The notes: a model not told the origin generated them from the letters alone. Counted from the stretch's first letter, positions 1-8,881 are shown. The stretch is 64,000 nt of DNA from Halomonas faecis (GCF_010993975.1 NZ_JAACZO010000011.1:62001-126000); one strand, 5' to 3'. Numbers and translations are program-made.

Positions 1-1
1 C

Positions 2-3000
2 GATGTCGCCAACGACAGCTATGAAATCAATGTGATCGAAGAACTCGATCCGCTAACCTCTGGCTTCGACGAAACCAGTATCAGCTCGAACGGCGGTGGA
101 ACTGCCTACGCGCTCGAGCTGGGCGGTTCCGATCTCAATGCCCTGTTCACCATGCAGGGCGGTGGTAACGTCAACTGGTCCAATACTGGGATCGGCGGCT
201 CACCCAACAACCTGATAGGCAACGGTGAAGTTCTCGAGGCCCAATTCGATCAGGTTCTCACGGAGCTGAGCTTCACGGCCAGTCGTGGAAATGGAAATCC
301 GCAAACCGCCGAATGGGAAGTCTATCGCGACGGCCAGAAGGTCGGCGATGGCACCGGTAACAGTATCGAGGGCATCGAAGGCGGCTTCGATGAAGTGCAT
401 TTCATCGGACACGGTGGCGCCAATGATCAGTATCGCGTCAACGACTTCAGCGGCCGTTACCAAGACTCTGGTATCAACTACCAGCTGCCGGTCGAGGTAG
501 GCGCCGTCGACGGCGATGGCGACGCTGCGGATTCTGGATTCATCATCGGTCTCGATCCCGTGCCCTCTTCCATCGACCTGCCCGATCCCGAAGATCCCGC
601 CGCGCCTTCGATCACCGGCGGTGAAGCGTTCATCGATGAGGCCTGGCTGTCCGGCGGCACCCGCGAGGGCCAGGGAGATACGACGCAGGAGGGAAGCATC
701 CAGTTGGATGCCGAAGGGGGCATTGCTTCCCTGACGGTTGGAGACGAGTCTCTCGACTTCGCCGCACTGCAAGAACTCGACAATAGCCCGGTATCGATAC
801 AGATCGACGGTATCGGCACGCTGAGCCTGACCGGTTTCAAGGGCTCGGTGACCGGCGGAACCCTGAGCTACGAGCTCACGCTCGATGGTCCCGTGGATCA
901 CGACGACCTTCAGGGCAGGAATGACGAAGATCTCGGCATCGACTTGGGCCTCGTCGACTTCAATGGCGAATCGGATAGCGGAACGCTGGATCTCGTCATT
1001 CAGGACGATGTGCCGGAGGAGGGCGAGTCCGACACCATTAACCTCGATGTCGTGGTCGATGAGTTCGGTATTGACGATATCGATGGAAGCTGGGTCAACG
1101 CCTCAGGCGGCAATTCTTCACCGGTAAACCATCTGGTGTCGAATGGTATCGGCATCGTCTGGGGTGGTAGCAACTTCAACGATGCCTCAGGCTACAAGTT
1201 CGAGTATGCCGGCAATCTCGATGCGGGAAACAGCGTCGTACCCGGTGACTCCGTCTCTCTCGGTACCTTCACCCATGTGAACAATCCGATCGACTCCGGT
1301 ACCGCGATCGATGAGGTCACGTTGTCATTGACGGTCGATACGATGCTCAATGGAGAGACCTATTCGGTGCCGGTCGAGGTCGTGTTGGAGCATAACGAAA
1401 CTCCGAATGATAAGAATCCTGATGCTCATCATAAAAATGATGATGAAATAACTATCAAGGAGTTTAATGTTGATCAGGCTGTCATAGCCCAGTTGGCGGA
1501 AGCCGGGTACGAATTCAGTATTGATGGCTTCAAGGATGAAGACGGCAATCTCGTCAACTTTGTCAGCACGACTGAGACGGAGTCCACCTCATTCGAGTTG
1601 TTCGCGTCCGTCCAGTATGTAGGCGAGCCGGTGACTGCCGAAGGCAGCATCAGCGCTGATTGGGGCGCCGATGGACCGGCTGAGGATGATCCCATTGTCG
1701 TCGAGCATGCCAATGGCGACAGCGAAGGCCTGGATTCCTCCGGACAAGCCGTGATCGAGGGCGAATACGGCACCTTGACGCTGAATGACGAGGGCAACGG
1801 CGAGTTCGCTTACTCCTTTGAGCTGAACCAGGCGGGTCGCCAGGCGTTGAAGTCGGATGGCAGCCTCACCGAGAGTTTCGGCTATACGCTCAAGGATGCC
1901 GACGGCGATGAGGTGAGTCGCGATATCACGCTCAACCTGACCGGTGTGGCCGCGCCCATCGAACTGGTGGACAGCAGCGCAGATGCCTTCATAGACATGG
2001 TTGATCATGTCAGTGATCCCGAGCCAGTCATGTCCGGTTTTGAGGAGGCAGGTAATGTAAAATTGACATTTCTTGGCTTTGTGGTGAAAGATCAAGCTAA
2101 GACTGAGCATAAGGACTTCACCTTAAATAGTGGTGAATCTGGTTTGATCAGCTTTGATGTAACTACAACCGGTAGTAGTTATGTAGTATGGAGTCTCATT
2201 GATGAGTCTGATCAGGTTGTTCACGCTGATAACAGGAACGATGATGGGCAAGTAGATATTCCTGTGCCGGAGGAAGGCGATTACCGACTGGAAGTTACTG
2301 CTGTAGGCAGTGGCTGGGGAGGGGTCTTAACGCCCGGAAAAGCTTTGGTTGGCAATATCGGGTTGGTTAAATATTCGCAGGCACCGGAGTCTCTGCCAAC
2401 AGATGAGAGAAATCTTTTTGCGGAGGACGGTGTGTCACTGGGCAGCAACGACACCCAGCTCAAGGTCGAGACCGATGACGGTTTCGAGGATGTCACGGAT
2501 GGCATGCAGGTGACCGGCAAGTACGGCACGCTGACCTTGGACTCGGACGGTTCCTATACCTACGAGCCCGAGGCGGATACGGAGAACCTGGGGCATATCG
2601 ACCTCTTCACTTATCTGGTCGAGAACGCCCATGGCGATTCCGAAACCGCGACGCTCTCCATCCGGCTGGATAGCAATACGGAGAACGTGGAGTTCGGTAC
2701 CGAGGGTGCCGATACCCTGGAGGGGACTGCCGAGGATGACATCCTGGTCGGTGGAGCCGGTGACGATATCCTGATCGGCAACGATGGAGCCGATACCTTC
2801 ATGTGGAACCAAGGCGATCAGGGAGCCGAAAACGCCCCCGCCGAGGACATCGTCAAGGACTTCACCGTGGTGGGCGATACCGACGACGGCCAGTTCGGCG
2901 ACGCGGGCGAGCCGAATGCCGACCGCTTGGATCTCGCCGATCTCCTGCAGGGTGAAGACGAAGACAGCATTGGCGACTACATCTTTGCCGAGGAGGAGGG

Positions 3001-3184
3001 CGACAACGTCGTGCTGCATATCAGCTCGGATGGCTCTCTGAATGGCGGCAGCAGCAAGGAGAATGCCGACCAGAAGATCACCCTGGAAGGCAAGTCGTTC
3101 TCCGACTTCGGTGGCGATGTCAGCGACAGTGCGGGTCTGATCCAGCAGATGATCGACAGCGGCCAGTTGAACATCGACCAATAA
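2..3184 (+). CDS. C-terminal part of giant type I secreted RTX/VCBS-repeat adhesin (LapA-like), 5' partial
   Basis: The reading frame is open from the left edge of the window, so this is the last roughly 1060 residues of a much larger protein. The visible part is acidic and built of repeated Ig/VCBS-like modules. One ends with a motif of the type seen in T1SS-143 repeats (LGLVDFNGESDSGTLDLV). VCBS-like domains lie around residues 540-655 and 800-880. A short RTX block of GGAGDDILIGNDGADTF type follows near residue 900, and then a C-terminal target region for type I secretion. In the LapA family such proteins are exported by an ABC secretion machine and held in the outer membrane through the N-terminus, which is outside this window. 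The nearby lapD and lapG genes support a biofilm adhesin under c-di-GMP control. Two internal stretches are clearly AT-richer than the rest. The family is firm; the exact orthologue is not. Confidence 0.9.
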   Translation, partial: DVANDSYEINVIEELDPLTSGFDETSISSNGGGTAYALELGGSDLNALFTMQGGGNVNWSNTGIGGSPNNLIGNGEVLEAQFDQVLTELSFTASRGNGNPQTAEWEVYRDGQKVGDGTGNSIEGIEGGFDEVHFIGHGGANDQYRVNDFSGRYQDSGINYQLPVEVGAVDGDGDAADSGFIIGLDPVPSSIDLPDPEDPAAPSITGGEAFIDEAWLSGGTREGQGDTTQEGSIQLDAEGGIASLTVGDESLDFAALQELDNSPVSIQIDGIGTLSLTGFKGSVTGGTLSYELTLDGPVDHDDLQGRNDEDLGIDLGLVDFNGESDSGTLDLVIQDDVPEEGESDTINLDVVVDEFGIDDIDGSWVNASGGNSSPVNHLVSNGIGIVWGGSNFNDASGYKFEYAGNLDAGNSVVPGDSVSLGTFTHVNNPIDSGTAIDEVTLSLTVDTMLNGETYSVPVEVVLEHNETPNDKNPDAHHKNDDEITIKEFNVDQAVIAQLAEAGYEFSIDGFKDEDGNLVNFVSTTETESTSFELFASVQYVGEPVTAEGSISADWGADGPAEDDPIVVEHANGDSEGLDSSGQAVIEGEYGTLTLNDEGNGEFAYSFELNQAGRQALKSDGSLTESFGYTLKDADGDEVSRDITLNLTGVAAPIELVDSSADAFIDMVDHVSDPEPVMSGFEEAGNVKLTFLGFVVKDQAKTEHKDFTLNSGESGLISFDVTTTGSSYVVWSLIDESDQVVHADNRNDDGQVDIPVPEEGDYRLEVTAVGSGWGGVLTPGKALVGNIGLVKYSQAPESLPTDERNLFAEDGVSLGSNDTQLKVETDDGFEDVTDGMQVTGKYGTLTLDSDGSYTYEPEADTENLGHIDLFTYLVENAHGDSETATLSIRLDSNTENVEFGTEGADTLEGTAEDDILVGGAGDDILIGNDGADTFMWNQGDQGAENAPAEDIVKDFTVVGDTDDGQFGDAGEPNADRLDLADLLQGEDEDSIGDYIFAEEEGDNVVLHISSDGSLNGGSSKENADQKITLEGKSFSDFGGDVSDSAGLIQQMIDSGQLNIDQ

Positions 3185-3208
3185 GCGTCGTTCGTTCGAT
3201 CCGCGTTT

Positions 3209-3240
3209 GCCCTGTCCGGTTCGTCCGGGCAGGGCGTTTT
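3209..3240 (+). terminator. Rho-independent terminator of the adhesin gene
   Basis: An 11-bp stem with one G-T wobble (3209-3219 with 3225-3235) closes a short loop and is followed by GTTTT. It starts 25 bases after the adhesin stop codon. Confidence 0.8.
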
Positions 3241-3274
3241 GCTATGCTGCCCAAAACGCCGAGGAAGCGAGACC

Positions 3275-3607
3275 ATGTACGTCAAACGCAACGAGACAGG
3301 CCAGATCGTTCAGGCGGCCCGCGAGCCTTCGGCGGAGTGCCGGGAGTTCGTACCGCCCTGTGCGCCGGATCTGCAGGCCTTCATGGCCGAGGACGAGGAG
3401 TTCGAGGGCATCGACCTCTCCAAGACCGATCTCGCCTTCATCCGCGTGCTGGAAGACCTGCTGGAGGTGCTGATGGACAAGGGGGTGATCAGCTTCACCG
3501 ACCTGCCGGAACCCGCTCAGCAGAAGGTGATGGAGCGCCAGTCGCTGCGCCAGCGATTGAATAGCGTGGATTTGATGGGGGAGGAGGATGACGGCGGCAT
3601 CATCTGA
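3275..3607 (+). CDS. Conserved hypothetical protein, 110 aa, between adhesin and lapDG
   Basis: A small acidic soluble protein with no signal peptide or membrane segment. It begins MYVKRNETGQIV and has a C-terminal half predicted to be helical (LAFIRVLEDLLEVLMDKG, then FTDLPEPAQQKVMERQSLRQ). The ATG at 3275 is preferred over the more distal 3239 start because the short form matches what I remember of similar small proteins in Pseudomonas and Halomonas, some of which carry the misleading name tryptophan synthase subunit beta-like. No function can be assigned. It lies 34 bases beyond the adhesin terminator, so it probably has its own promoter. Confidence is high that it is a gene and low on any role. 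Confidence 0.75.
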   Translation: MYVKRNETGQIVQAAREPSAECREFVPPCAPDLQAFMAEDEEFEGIDLSKTDLAFIRVLEDLLEVLMDKGVISFTDLPEPAQQKVMERQSLRQRLNSVDLMGEEDDGGII

Positions 3608-3613
3608 GAGGCC

Positions 3614-3728
3614 GTTTACAAACTACTGCGCTCGCCCATGCTGCGTTGGAATCAGCCTCGTGCGCGAGCCCGGTCCTTTTTTCGGCTGATTCCGCCTTGC
3701 CTGGCCATCGCTCGTGACTTTTGTAAAC
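3614..3728. repeat. Palindromic intergenic element (MITE/REP-like)
   Basis: A 115-base unit is bounded by perfect 9-bp inverted ends, GTTTACAAA at 3614 and TTTGTAAAC at 3720. It holds an inner perfect 10-bp inverted pair, GGAATCAGCC at 3648 and GGCTGATTCC at 3684. The arms between these pairs are also partly complementary. It lies between the convergent ends of the 110-aa gene and lapD and could fold into one long hairpin. I read it as a dispersed element; a second full copy is not present in this window. Confidence 0.7.
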
Positions 3729-3811
3729 ACCCTCTGAGCCGATAGCCATCCCCCACATGCAGACGGGCCGAGCGGACGATCGTCCGCTCGGCCCGGCTGT
3801 GTGCGGTTCCG

Positions 3812-5719
3812 TTAGCCTTCCTGTCGCACGCCGGGGCCCGTCACGCCGTCCATGCCGAGCTGGAAGAGCAGTTCGGCCTGCTCCTGGCGTCGTACGCCTT
3901 CGGCAATGGTGAGAATGCCCAGCGAGTGAGCGAGGGTGTTGATGCCGCGCAGCAGGCTCTGCCGATCCGGATTTCCCTCGATCTCGTGGCTGAGCGAGCC
4001 ATCCACCTTGAGGTAGGCGAGCCCCAGGTCGTGCACGCTGTCGATTTCGCCGAAACGGGTCGTGACGTGCTCGAGCCCCATGCGGCAGCCCAGCGAATGG
4101 AGTTCGCGGCATAGGCTGCGGAAGCCTTCAGGGTTGTGCATGGCGATGAGCTCGGGGACTTCGAACCACAGCCGTGGCGCCAGGTCGGGCCGGGCGCGCA
4201 GGCGGGCGATCAGTTCGCTGACGAAGTTGACGTCGCGTAGCGAGCGCGGCGAGAGGTTGATGCCTACGGCCTGGCCGCTTGCCGCCGTATCCTCGAGGGC
4301 GGCGGAAACGACGGCCAGGTCCAGCTCCGGAGCCATTTCCAGGCGCGAGACCCATGGCAGGAAACGTCCCGCCGGGCGCCATTCGCCAGCCAGGTGCAGC
4401 CGCGAGGGCACCTCGTGGTGCAGCAGTTCGCCCTGGCGGTTCAGCACCGGGTAGTGGGCCAGCTGCACGCCGTCCTGCAGGGCCGCTTCCAGCGCACTGC
4501 GCCATTCGGCATGACTGGTGAACAGGGCGTCCTGCTCGGCGCTTTCGACGATGACCTGTCCGTGTTCGTCGCGATCCTCGGCGCTGGCCAGGGCGCCGTC
4601 GAGGCTGGCCAGCAGCGTTTGGCGAGTCATGCCGGGGGCGTACTCGACGAGCGCCGAGGGCAGCGTCAGAGCCGCTTCCGGATGGCGGCTGGCGAGGTCT
4701 CGTAGCCGCTGCTTCAGCTCATCGCCCAGGGCTTCCAGGTCGTGGGCGCGAGGCAGCACCAGAGCGAAGTCGCTGCCGTTGAGGCGCGCCACGCGGCCGT
4801 CGCCGTTGAGGGTGTTGAGCTGCTCGAGTTCGTTTACCAGCGCGGCCAGCAGGGCGTCGGTGGTCGGATGCCCCAGCTGCTGGTTGAGCTGCGCCAGGTC
4901 GGCGACGCGGACCAGGGCGAGCACGCCGCTGGCATCGTCGCCGTCGCTGTGTAGGTGGCCTTCCAGGCGGGCCAGGAACGGCTCCCGCTGGAGCGCATTG
5001 GTCACCGGGTCGTGCTCCAGGCGGCGGCGCAGCTGATCGAGCTTTTCGCTTTCTTGGCCCAGCATCGTGCTGACCGCCGAGGAGAGGCGGTTCATGGCCT
5101 GCACGACCTGGCGCAGCTCGAGGGTGCGAGGCTCGGGCGAGGTGACGAAGCGCCGCTCGCCGATGGCTTCGGCCTGGGAGACCACATGGTCCAGCGGGCG
5201 GCGTACCGTTCGCACGATCCACACCGCCAGCAGCAGGCTGATCAACCCTGCCACGGCGAACCAGCCGGCGAGGTTCAACGTGTTTTGCCACAGCGAACGG
5301 TAGGCGTAGCTGTGCTGACTTTCCAGAGTGAGGGTGCCGAACTGTCGCCAGCCGTCCTGGATCACGGCTTCGCCGGCGGGTACCTCGAAGCGTATCAGGT
5401 CGACGAACCAGCCCGGCACGTCTTCGATGTGCTCGCCCGCTTCACGCTGCTCGATGATGTCTCCCTCGGCATCGCGCAGTTCGATGCGCCGGTAGTGTCC
5501 GGTGTCGAACTGGGCGGCGATCAGCAGTTCCAGGGTGACCGGATCCTTTTCCAGCTGGCTCATCGACAGTGCCAGTGCGTTGGCGTTGTCGCTGTTCTTG
5601 ATGCGAACTTCCTGTTCGATGTAGTGGCGGCTGGTACTCACGCTCACCGCCAGACTGCCCACGAAGGCCAGCAGCAGCACTACCACGATGGTCAGCCAGA
5701 GCTGTTTGATCAGTGACAT
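3812..5719 (-). CDS. lapD: LapD-type c-di-GMP receptor with degenerate GGDEF and EAL domains
   Basis: Inner-membrane protein of 635 residues. There is a first membrane helix at about residues 6-28, a periplasmic sensor-output domain of the LapD/MoxY type, a second helix near 150-172, a HAMP linker, a GGDEF-like domain (about 240-400) and an EAL-like domain to the end. The GGDEF signature is replaced by NGSDF and the EAL signature by EVP, so neither cyclase nor phosphodiesterase activity is expected. In the known Lap pathway, LapD binds c-di-GMP through its EAL domain and sequesters the protease LapG so that the adhesin stays on the surface. The ATG at 5719 has a good AGGGAGC ribosome site; a start 10 codons upstream is possible. 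It lies 40 bases downstream of lapG, probably in one operon. Confidence 0.9.
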   Translation of the reverse strand: MSLIKQLWLTIVVVLLLAFVGSLAVSVSTSRHYIEQEVRIKNSDNANALALSMSQLEKDPVTLELLIAAQFDTGHYRRIELRDAEGDIIEQREAGEHIEDVPGWFVDLIRFEVPAGEAVIQDGWRQFGTLTLESQHSYAYRSLWQNTLNLAGWFAVAGLISLLLAVWIVRTVRRPLDHVVSQAEAIGERRFVTSPEPRTLELRQVVQAMNRLSSAVSTMLGQESEKLDQLRRRLEHDPVTNALQREPFLARLEGHLHSDGDDASGVLALVRVADLAQLNQQLGHPTTDALLAALVNELEQLNTLNGDGRVARLNGSDFALVLPRAHDLEALGDELKQRLRDLASRHPEAALTLPSALVEYAPGMTRQTLLASLDGALASAEDRDEHGQVIVESAEQDALFTSHAEWRSALEAALQDGVQLAHYPVLNRQGELLHHEVPSRLHLAGEWRPAGRFLPWVSRLEMAPELDLAVVSAALEDTAASGQAVGINLSPRSLRDVNFVSELIARLRARPDLAPRLWFEVPELIAMHNPEGFRSLCRELHSLGCRMGLEHVTTRFGEIDSVHDLGLAYLKVDGSLSHEIEGNPDRQSLLRGINTLAHSLGILTIAEGVRRQEQAELLFQLGMDGVTGPGVRQEG

Positions 5720-5759
5720 CTCGGTGCTCCCTGGGGCATGCATGCCCATGTTCGTAACG

Positions 5760-6467
5760 TCAGACGAATCCGTGTTCCTGCATACGGCTGATGGCGTTCC
5801 GCCAGCGCGACAGACGGGCCACGGGGTCGGCCTGGGACTGCGTCGAACTGCCGGTCCATAGCCCGGTACTGTTGAAACTGAAGACGGGGTCGAGGTCGGT
5901 ACGCTGTGAACCGGGGCGGATCGACTTGACCAGGTTGTCGAGGATGCGCGGGTCCGCGCTGGGCGTTTCGTAGTAGCCCAGCACCATGTGCGCCTGGGTG
6001 AGATTGCCGCGACCCAGGCGGGCCTTTACGTAGATCATGCGCAGCCGGTCGCCGGGCACGCCCAGTTCCTTGAGGGTGACGTACTTGGCGATGGAGTAGT
6101 CCTCGCAGTCGCCTTCGCGCTTGCCCATGGTTTCCAGCGGGGTGGCCCAGTAGTCTTCCTGGCCCCAGATGTCGATGTCGTCGAGCCAGCGCACGCGGCG
6201 GTTGAAGAAGTCGTTGACGTCGCGCAGTTGGACATTCAGGTCGGCCCCGTCGAGCCGGTCCAGCAGGTCGAACCACTCTTCCAGTGTGCTCAGGCCTCGC
6301 GAGCCGTAGAGGCGCCGCATGCTGTCGCGCAGGCGCGCACGGTCGATGCCGGCGTGCAGGCGTGGCGCGGAAATGCCGAGCCCGGCGGCGAGCAGCAGTC
6401 CGCCCAGCCCCGCCAGGAAACGGCGGCGCCCGATGAGCGGAGGTGGCTGGGCCGGCATGGCAGACAT
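5760..6467 (-). CDS. lapG: LapG-type periplasmic transglutaminase-like cysteine protease
   Basis: 235 residues. The N-terminus has an RRRF twin-arginine-like motif followed by a hydrophobic export segment to about residue 39. The catalytic triad of the bacterial transglutaminase-like cysteine protease family is visible: Cys121 in GDCEDY, His160 in QAHMVL and Asp177 in ILDN. In the Lap system this calcium-dependent protease cleaves the N-terminal region of the adhesin when c-di-GMP is low, releasing the cell from the surface. An ATG at 6458 is an alternative start, but 6467 has AGGAAA just upstream. The gene precedes lapD on the same strand, the usual arrangement. Confidence 0.93.
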   Translation of the reverse strand: MSAMPAQPPPLIGRRRFLAGLGGLLLAAGLGISAPRLHAGIDRARLRDSMRRLYGSRGLSTLEEWFDLLDRLDGADLNVQLRDVNDFFNRRVRWLDDIDIWGQEDYWATPLETMGKREGDCEDYSIAKYVTLKELGVPGDRLRMIYVKARLGRGNLTQAHMVLGYYETPSADPRILDNLVKSIRPGSQRTDLDPVFSFNSTGLWTGSSTQSQADPVARLSRWRNAISRMQEHGFV

Positions 6468-6619
6468 CGGTTTCCTGGCCTGACTGAATGAGCGATCACT
6501 GAAGTTTAGAAGCCAGCGATGAGGATGGCGAGAGTCGGTCGCGGTGGGGACGGACTCCTTACGCCTTTTGGCTGATGGGCATCATGCACGATCGGTCACG
6601 GAGCGCGACGTCGGCGAGT

Positions 6620-7789
6620 TCAGGTCAGCCGGCCCGCACGGTTGCGAACCGGATTGGCGTACTGGGCCAGCCACCACTCCTGCAGCTCGCCGGGAACCTT
6701 GGCCAGGCGCTGCTGAAAGCGGCTGCGGTCGGCATCCGTGACGTCGCTCAGGTCGACCAGCTCGGGGGCGTCGCCCAGCGCCTCGAGCGCCAGGTAGTGG
6801 CTGGGGAAGAGGTGATAGCCGTCGACGACCTGGCGGTCGATCTCTTCCGCGGCGGCTTCCGGGGTGTCGAAGCGGCTATCCAGCGCCTCGCCGAAGTGCA
6901 GTTGGACGCGCCCCTTGTGGCCGGTGATGCCGGTCACGATCGAGCCGATGTCTTCGAACTCGCTCTTCTCGTACTGACCCCGGGTGTGGATCGCATGCAG
7001 TTCCCGGGCTTTTTGCAGGTCGCAAGGGTCGTATTCGTAGCTGATCGACACGGGGACGATGCGCAACTCGGCAATGGCCTTGCCGATGGAAGCCTGGCGC
7101 TCCTCCCGGCGACGCGCCATGGTCAGCATCTTGATGATCGCCGGGTCGGTGCGGTCGATGCCGTCCTTGGCGCGCCCCTCGCGCTGGGCCATCCAGATCG
7201 AGTGATTGTCGACCAGAATCGAATGGCGGATGTACTCCGAGAGCAGTTGATAGGCGGCCAGCATGGCGCGTTTGCCGCGCAGCGCGCGCGGCACGATGAA
7301 GCTCTTGTTGAGCCGCATCAGGTCGGTGACGTAGGGCTTCTTGAGCAGGTTGTCGCCGATGGCGATGCGTACCGTGTCGCGGCCGGCGGTGTGCAAGGCG
7401 TAGTTGACGAAGGCCGGGTCCAGCGAGATGTCGCGATGGTTGCCGATGAACAGGTAGGCGGTATCCGGCGCCAGGCGTTCGAGGCCGTCGACGCGAAAGT
7501 CATCGGTGGAGGTGCGGATCATGCGTGCCATGTAGTAGGCCACGCGCTGCTGAAAGTCGCGCACGCTGTTCACGTCGCGGGTTTCGCGGCGAATGGCGAA
7601 GGCGGCCACGGCCCGCGCCAAGGGAGGCGCCAGGCGGCTGAGACGCGGCAGGCGGTAGCGTGTCAGGGCATCCAGCAGTTCGCGGTTGCCGGCAAGCCGG
7701 GCCAGCACCTCGGCCACTTCGTCATCCTGGTAGGGGCGGATGTCGGCCCAGGGATCCTGTGAGTCGATTGCCATCGCGGTGTCGGTCAT
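6620..7789 (-). CDS. Glycerophospholipid acyltransferase family protein
   Basis: 389 residues related to the 1-acylglycerol-3-phosphate acyltransferase (PlsC/PlsB-like) superfamily. The acceptor motif reads GNHRDISLDP, followed by FIVPRALRGK and WMAQREGRAKDG, which resemble the second and third acyltransferase blocks. A role in membrane phospholipid or lysophospholipid acylation is inferred; substrate and acyl donor are not evident. There is no convincing transmembrane segment. The start codon overlaps the stop of rdgC in an ATGA, so translation is probably coupled to rdgC. Confidence 0.75.
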   Translation of the reverse strand: MTDTAMAIDSQDPWADIRPYQDDEVAEVLARLAGNRELLDALTRYRLPRLSRLAPPLARAVAAFAIRRETRDVNSVRDFQQRVAYYMARMIRTSTDDFRVDGLERLAPDTAYLFIGNHRDISLDPAFVNYALHTAGRDTVRIAIGDNLLKKPYVTDLMRLNKSFIVPRALRGKRAMLAAYQLLSEYIRHSILVDNHSIWMAQREGRAKDGIDRTDPAIIKMLTMARRREERQASIGKAIAELRIVPVSISYEYDPCDLQKARELHAIHTRGQYEKSEFEDIGSIVTGITGHKGRVQLHFGEALDSRFDTPEAAAEEIDRQVVDGYHLFPSHYLALEALGDAPELVDLSDVTDADRSRFQQRLAKVPGELQEWWLAQYANPVRNRAGRLT

Positions 7790-8748
7790 TGCGGGTCTTG
7801 GTTGCCTGGGTCGGTCGTGGAAGTGGAAGAAGAGGCGGCCGCCTCGGCCTCGCCGCCGAGCCAGTTTATCAGCTGTTCGATATGTTCGCTCAGAGCCTGG
7901 GTCATGAGCAGGAAGTCGGCCTCCAGTCGCACCAGGGCATCGCCGTCGTCCTCGGTCTGGTTGGCTTCGTCGATCAGTGCATCGCCGAAGCGTAGCGATT
8001 TCAACGCCAGGTCGTCATGCAGCACGAAGCTCAGCCGTCCTTCGATTTCCACGGCCAATTTGCTGGCCTGACGGCCGCTGGCCAGGAGCTGCTGTATCTC
8101 GTCGCTGTCCAGATCGACCTGACGCGCTCGCAGTACGCCATCGTCGCCCTTGGCCTTGAGTTCCACCTGATCGCCGAGCTGCAGGTCGGCGGGGCGCTCT
8201 TGCGGTTCGGTCAGCCAGTGGGTCATGGCTCGCGGGGGCAGGGTGCGGGTGGCCAGCGGCGTGACCTTGAGGCTGCCTAGGGTGTCGCGCAGCAAGTCCA
8301 GCACTTCCTCGGCGCGCTGTCGCGAACTGGCGTTGACGCCGATCAGGCCGCGGCGGGTGTCCCACCACAGGTCGAGCCGCTGGCGGCGCACGAAGGCGCG
8401 GGGCAGCAGTTCTTCCAGCACCTGTTCCTTGAGGCTCTGCTTCTCCTGGCGGCGCAGCTTGCGACCTTCGCGGGCTTCGATGTCGGCACTGCGCTCTTCG
8501 ACCTCCTCGCGAACCACGGAGGCCGGCAGCAACCGCTCCTGGCGGAGTGCCGTGACGAGACGATGGCCTTCCAGCTCATGCAGCAGGTCGACACCGGCAC
8601 GGCCTGCCGGTGGACACCAGCCCAGGCGACGCGCCTCGTTGCCGCCGGGTGCGCGTGCGGCGCGCTCGGCCATGGCCGCTTCCAGGTCGGCTGCGGCGAG
8701 ACGCGGAGCCCCGTGCAAGCGATACAGGTGCAAGTGCTTGAACCACAT
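7786..8748 (-). CDS. rdgC: Recombination-associated protein RdgC
   Basis: 320 residues, slightly longer than the E. coli protein of about 303. The N-terminus MWFKHLHLYRL is the RdgC hallmark, and the WDTRRGLIGVNASSR and TLPPRAMTHWL regions fit the family. RdgC forms a dimeric ring on double-stranded DNA and limits RecA-driven strand exchange. The ATG at 8748 is chosen because it gives the conserved N-terminus; the frame stays open further upstream but without family support. It overlaps the acyltransferase gene by ATGA and diverges from the thioesterase gene. Confidence 0.95.
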   Translation of the reverse strand: MWFKHLHLYRLHGAPRLAAADLEAAMAERAARAPGGNEARRLGWCPPAGRAGVDLLHELEGHRLVTALRQERLLPASVVREEVEERSADIEAREGRKLRRQEKQSLKEQVLEELLPRAFVRRQRLDLWWDTRRGLIGVNASSRQRAEEVLDLLRDTLGSLKVTPLATRTLPPRAMTHWLTEPQERPADLQLGDQVELKAKGDDGVLRARQVDLDSDEIQQLLASGRQASKLAVEIEGRLSFVLHDDLALKSLRFGDALIDEANQTEDDGDALVRLEADFLLMTQALSEHIEQLINWLGGEAEAAASSSTSTTDPGNQDPQ

Positions 8749-8836
8749 GATGCATTCTCGAGCCAAAAAAGGAGGCACATTATGGCCAAGCGGGCGGTAG
8801 GGTTCCAGTGGCCCTTCGGTCAGCCGTGACGACTCT

Positions 8837-8860
8837 GCATTCAAACAGTGGTTTGAATGC
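8837..8860. promoter_or_regulatory. Perfect inverted repeat, PsrA/TetR-type operator candidate
   Basis: GCATTCAAAC, AGTG, GTTTGAATGC: a perfect 10-bp inverted repeat with a 4-base spacer in the rdgC/thioesterase divergent region. The CAAAC-N4-GTTTG core resembles operators described for PsrA-type fatty-acid regulators. It overlaps the -35 box of the likely thioesterase promoter, which fits repression. Confidence 0.6.
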
Positions 8861-8881
8861 GGGTTGCGCCAAGCCTAGAAT
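8853..8881 (+). promoter_or_regulatory. Likely sigma-70 promoter of the thioesterase gene
   Basis: A -35 box TTGAAT (8853-8858) and a -10 box TAGAAT (8876-8881) are separated by 17 bases. The -35 box lies inside the right arm of the inverted repeat at 8837-8860. The coding start is 117 bases downstream. Confidence 0.5.

Noticed and set aside
3600..4112. 170-codon frame covering the palindromic element and the end of lapD
   Set aside because: Out of frame with lapD and running through the inverted repeat; no coding character.
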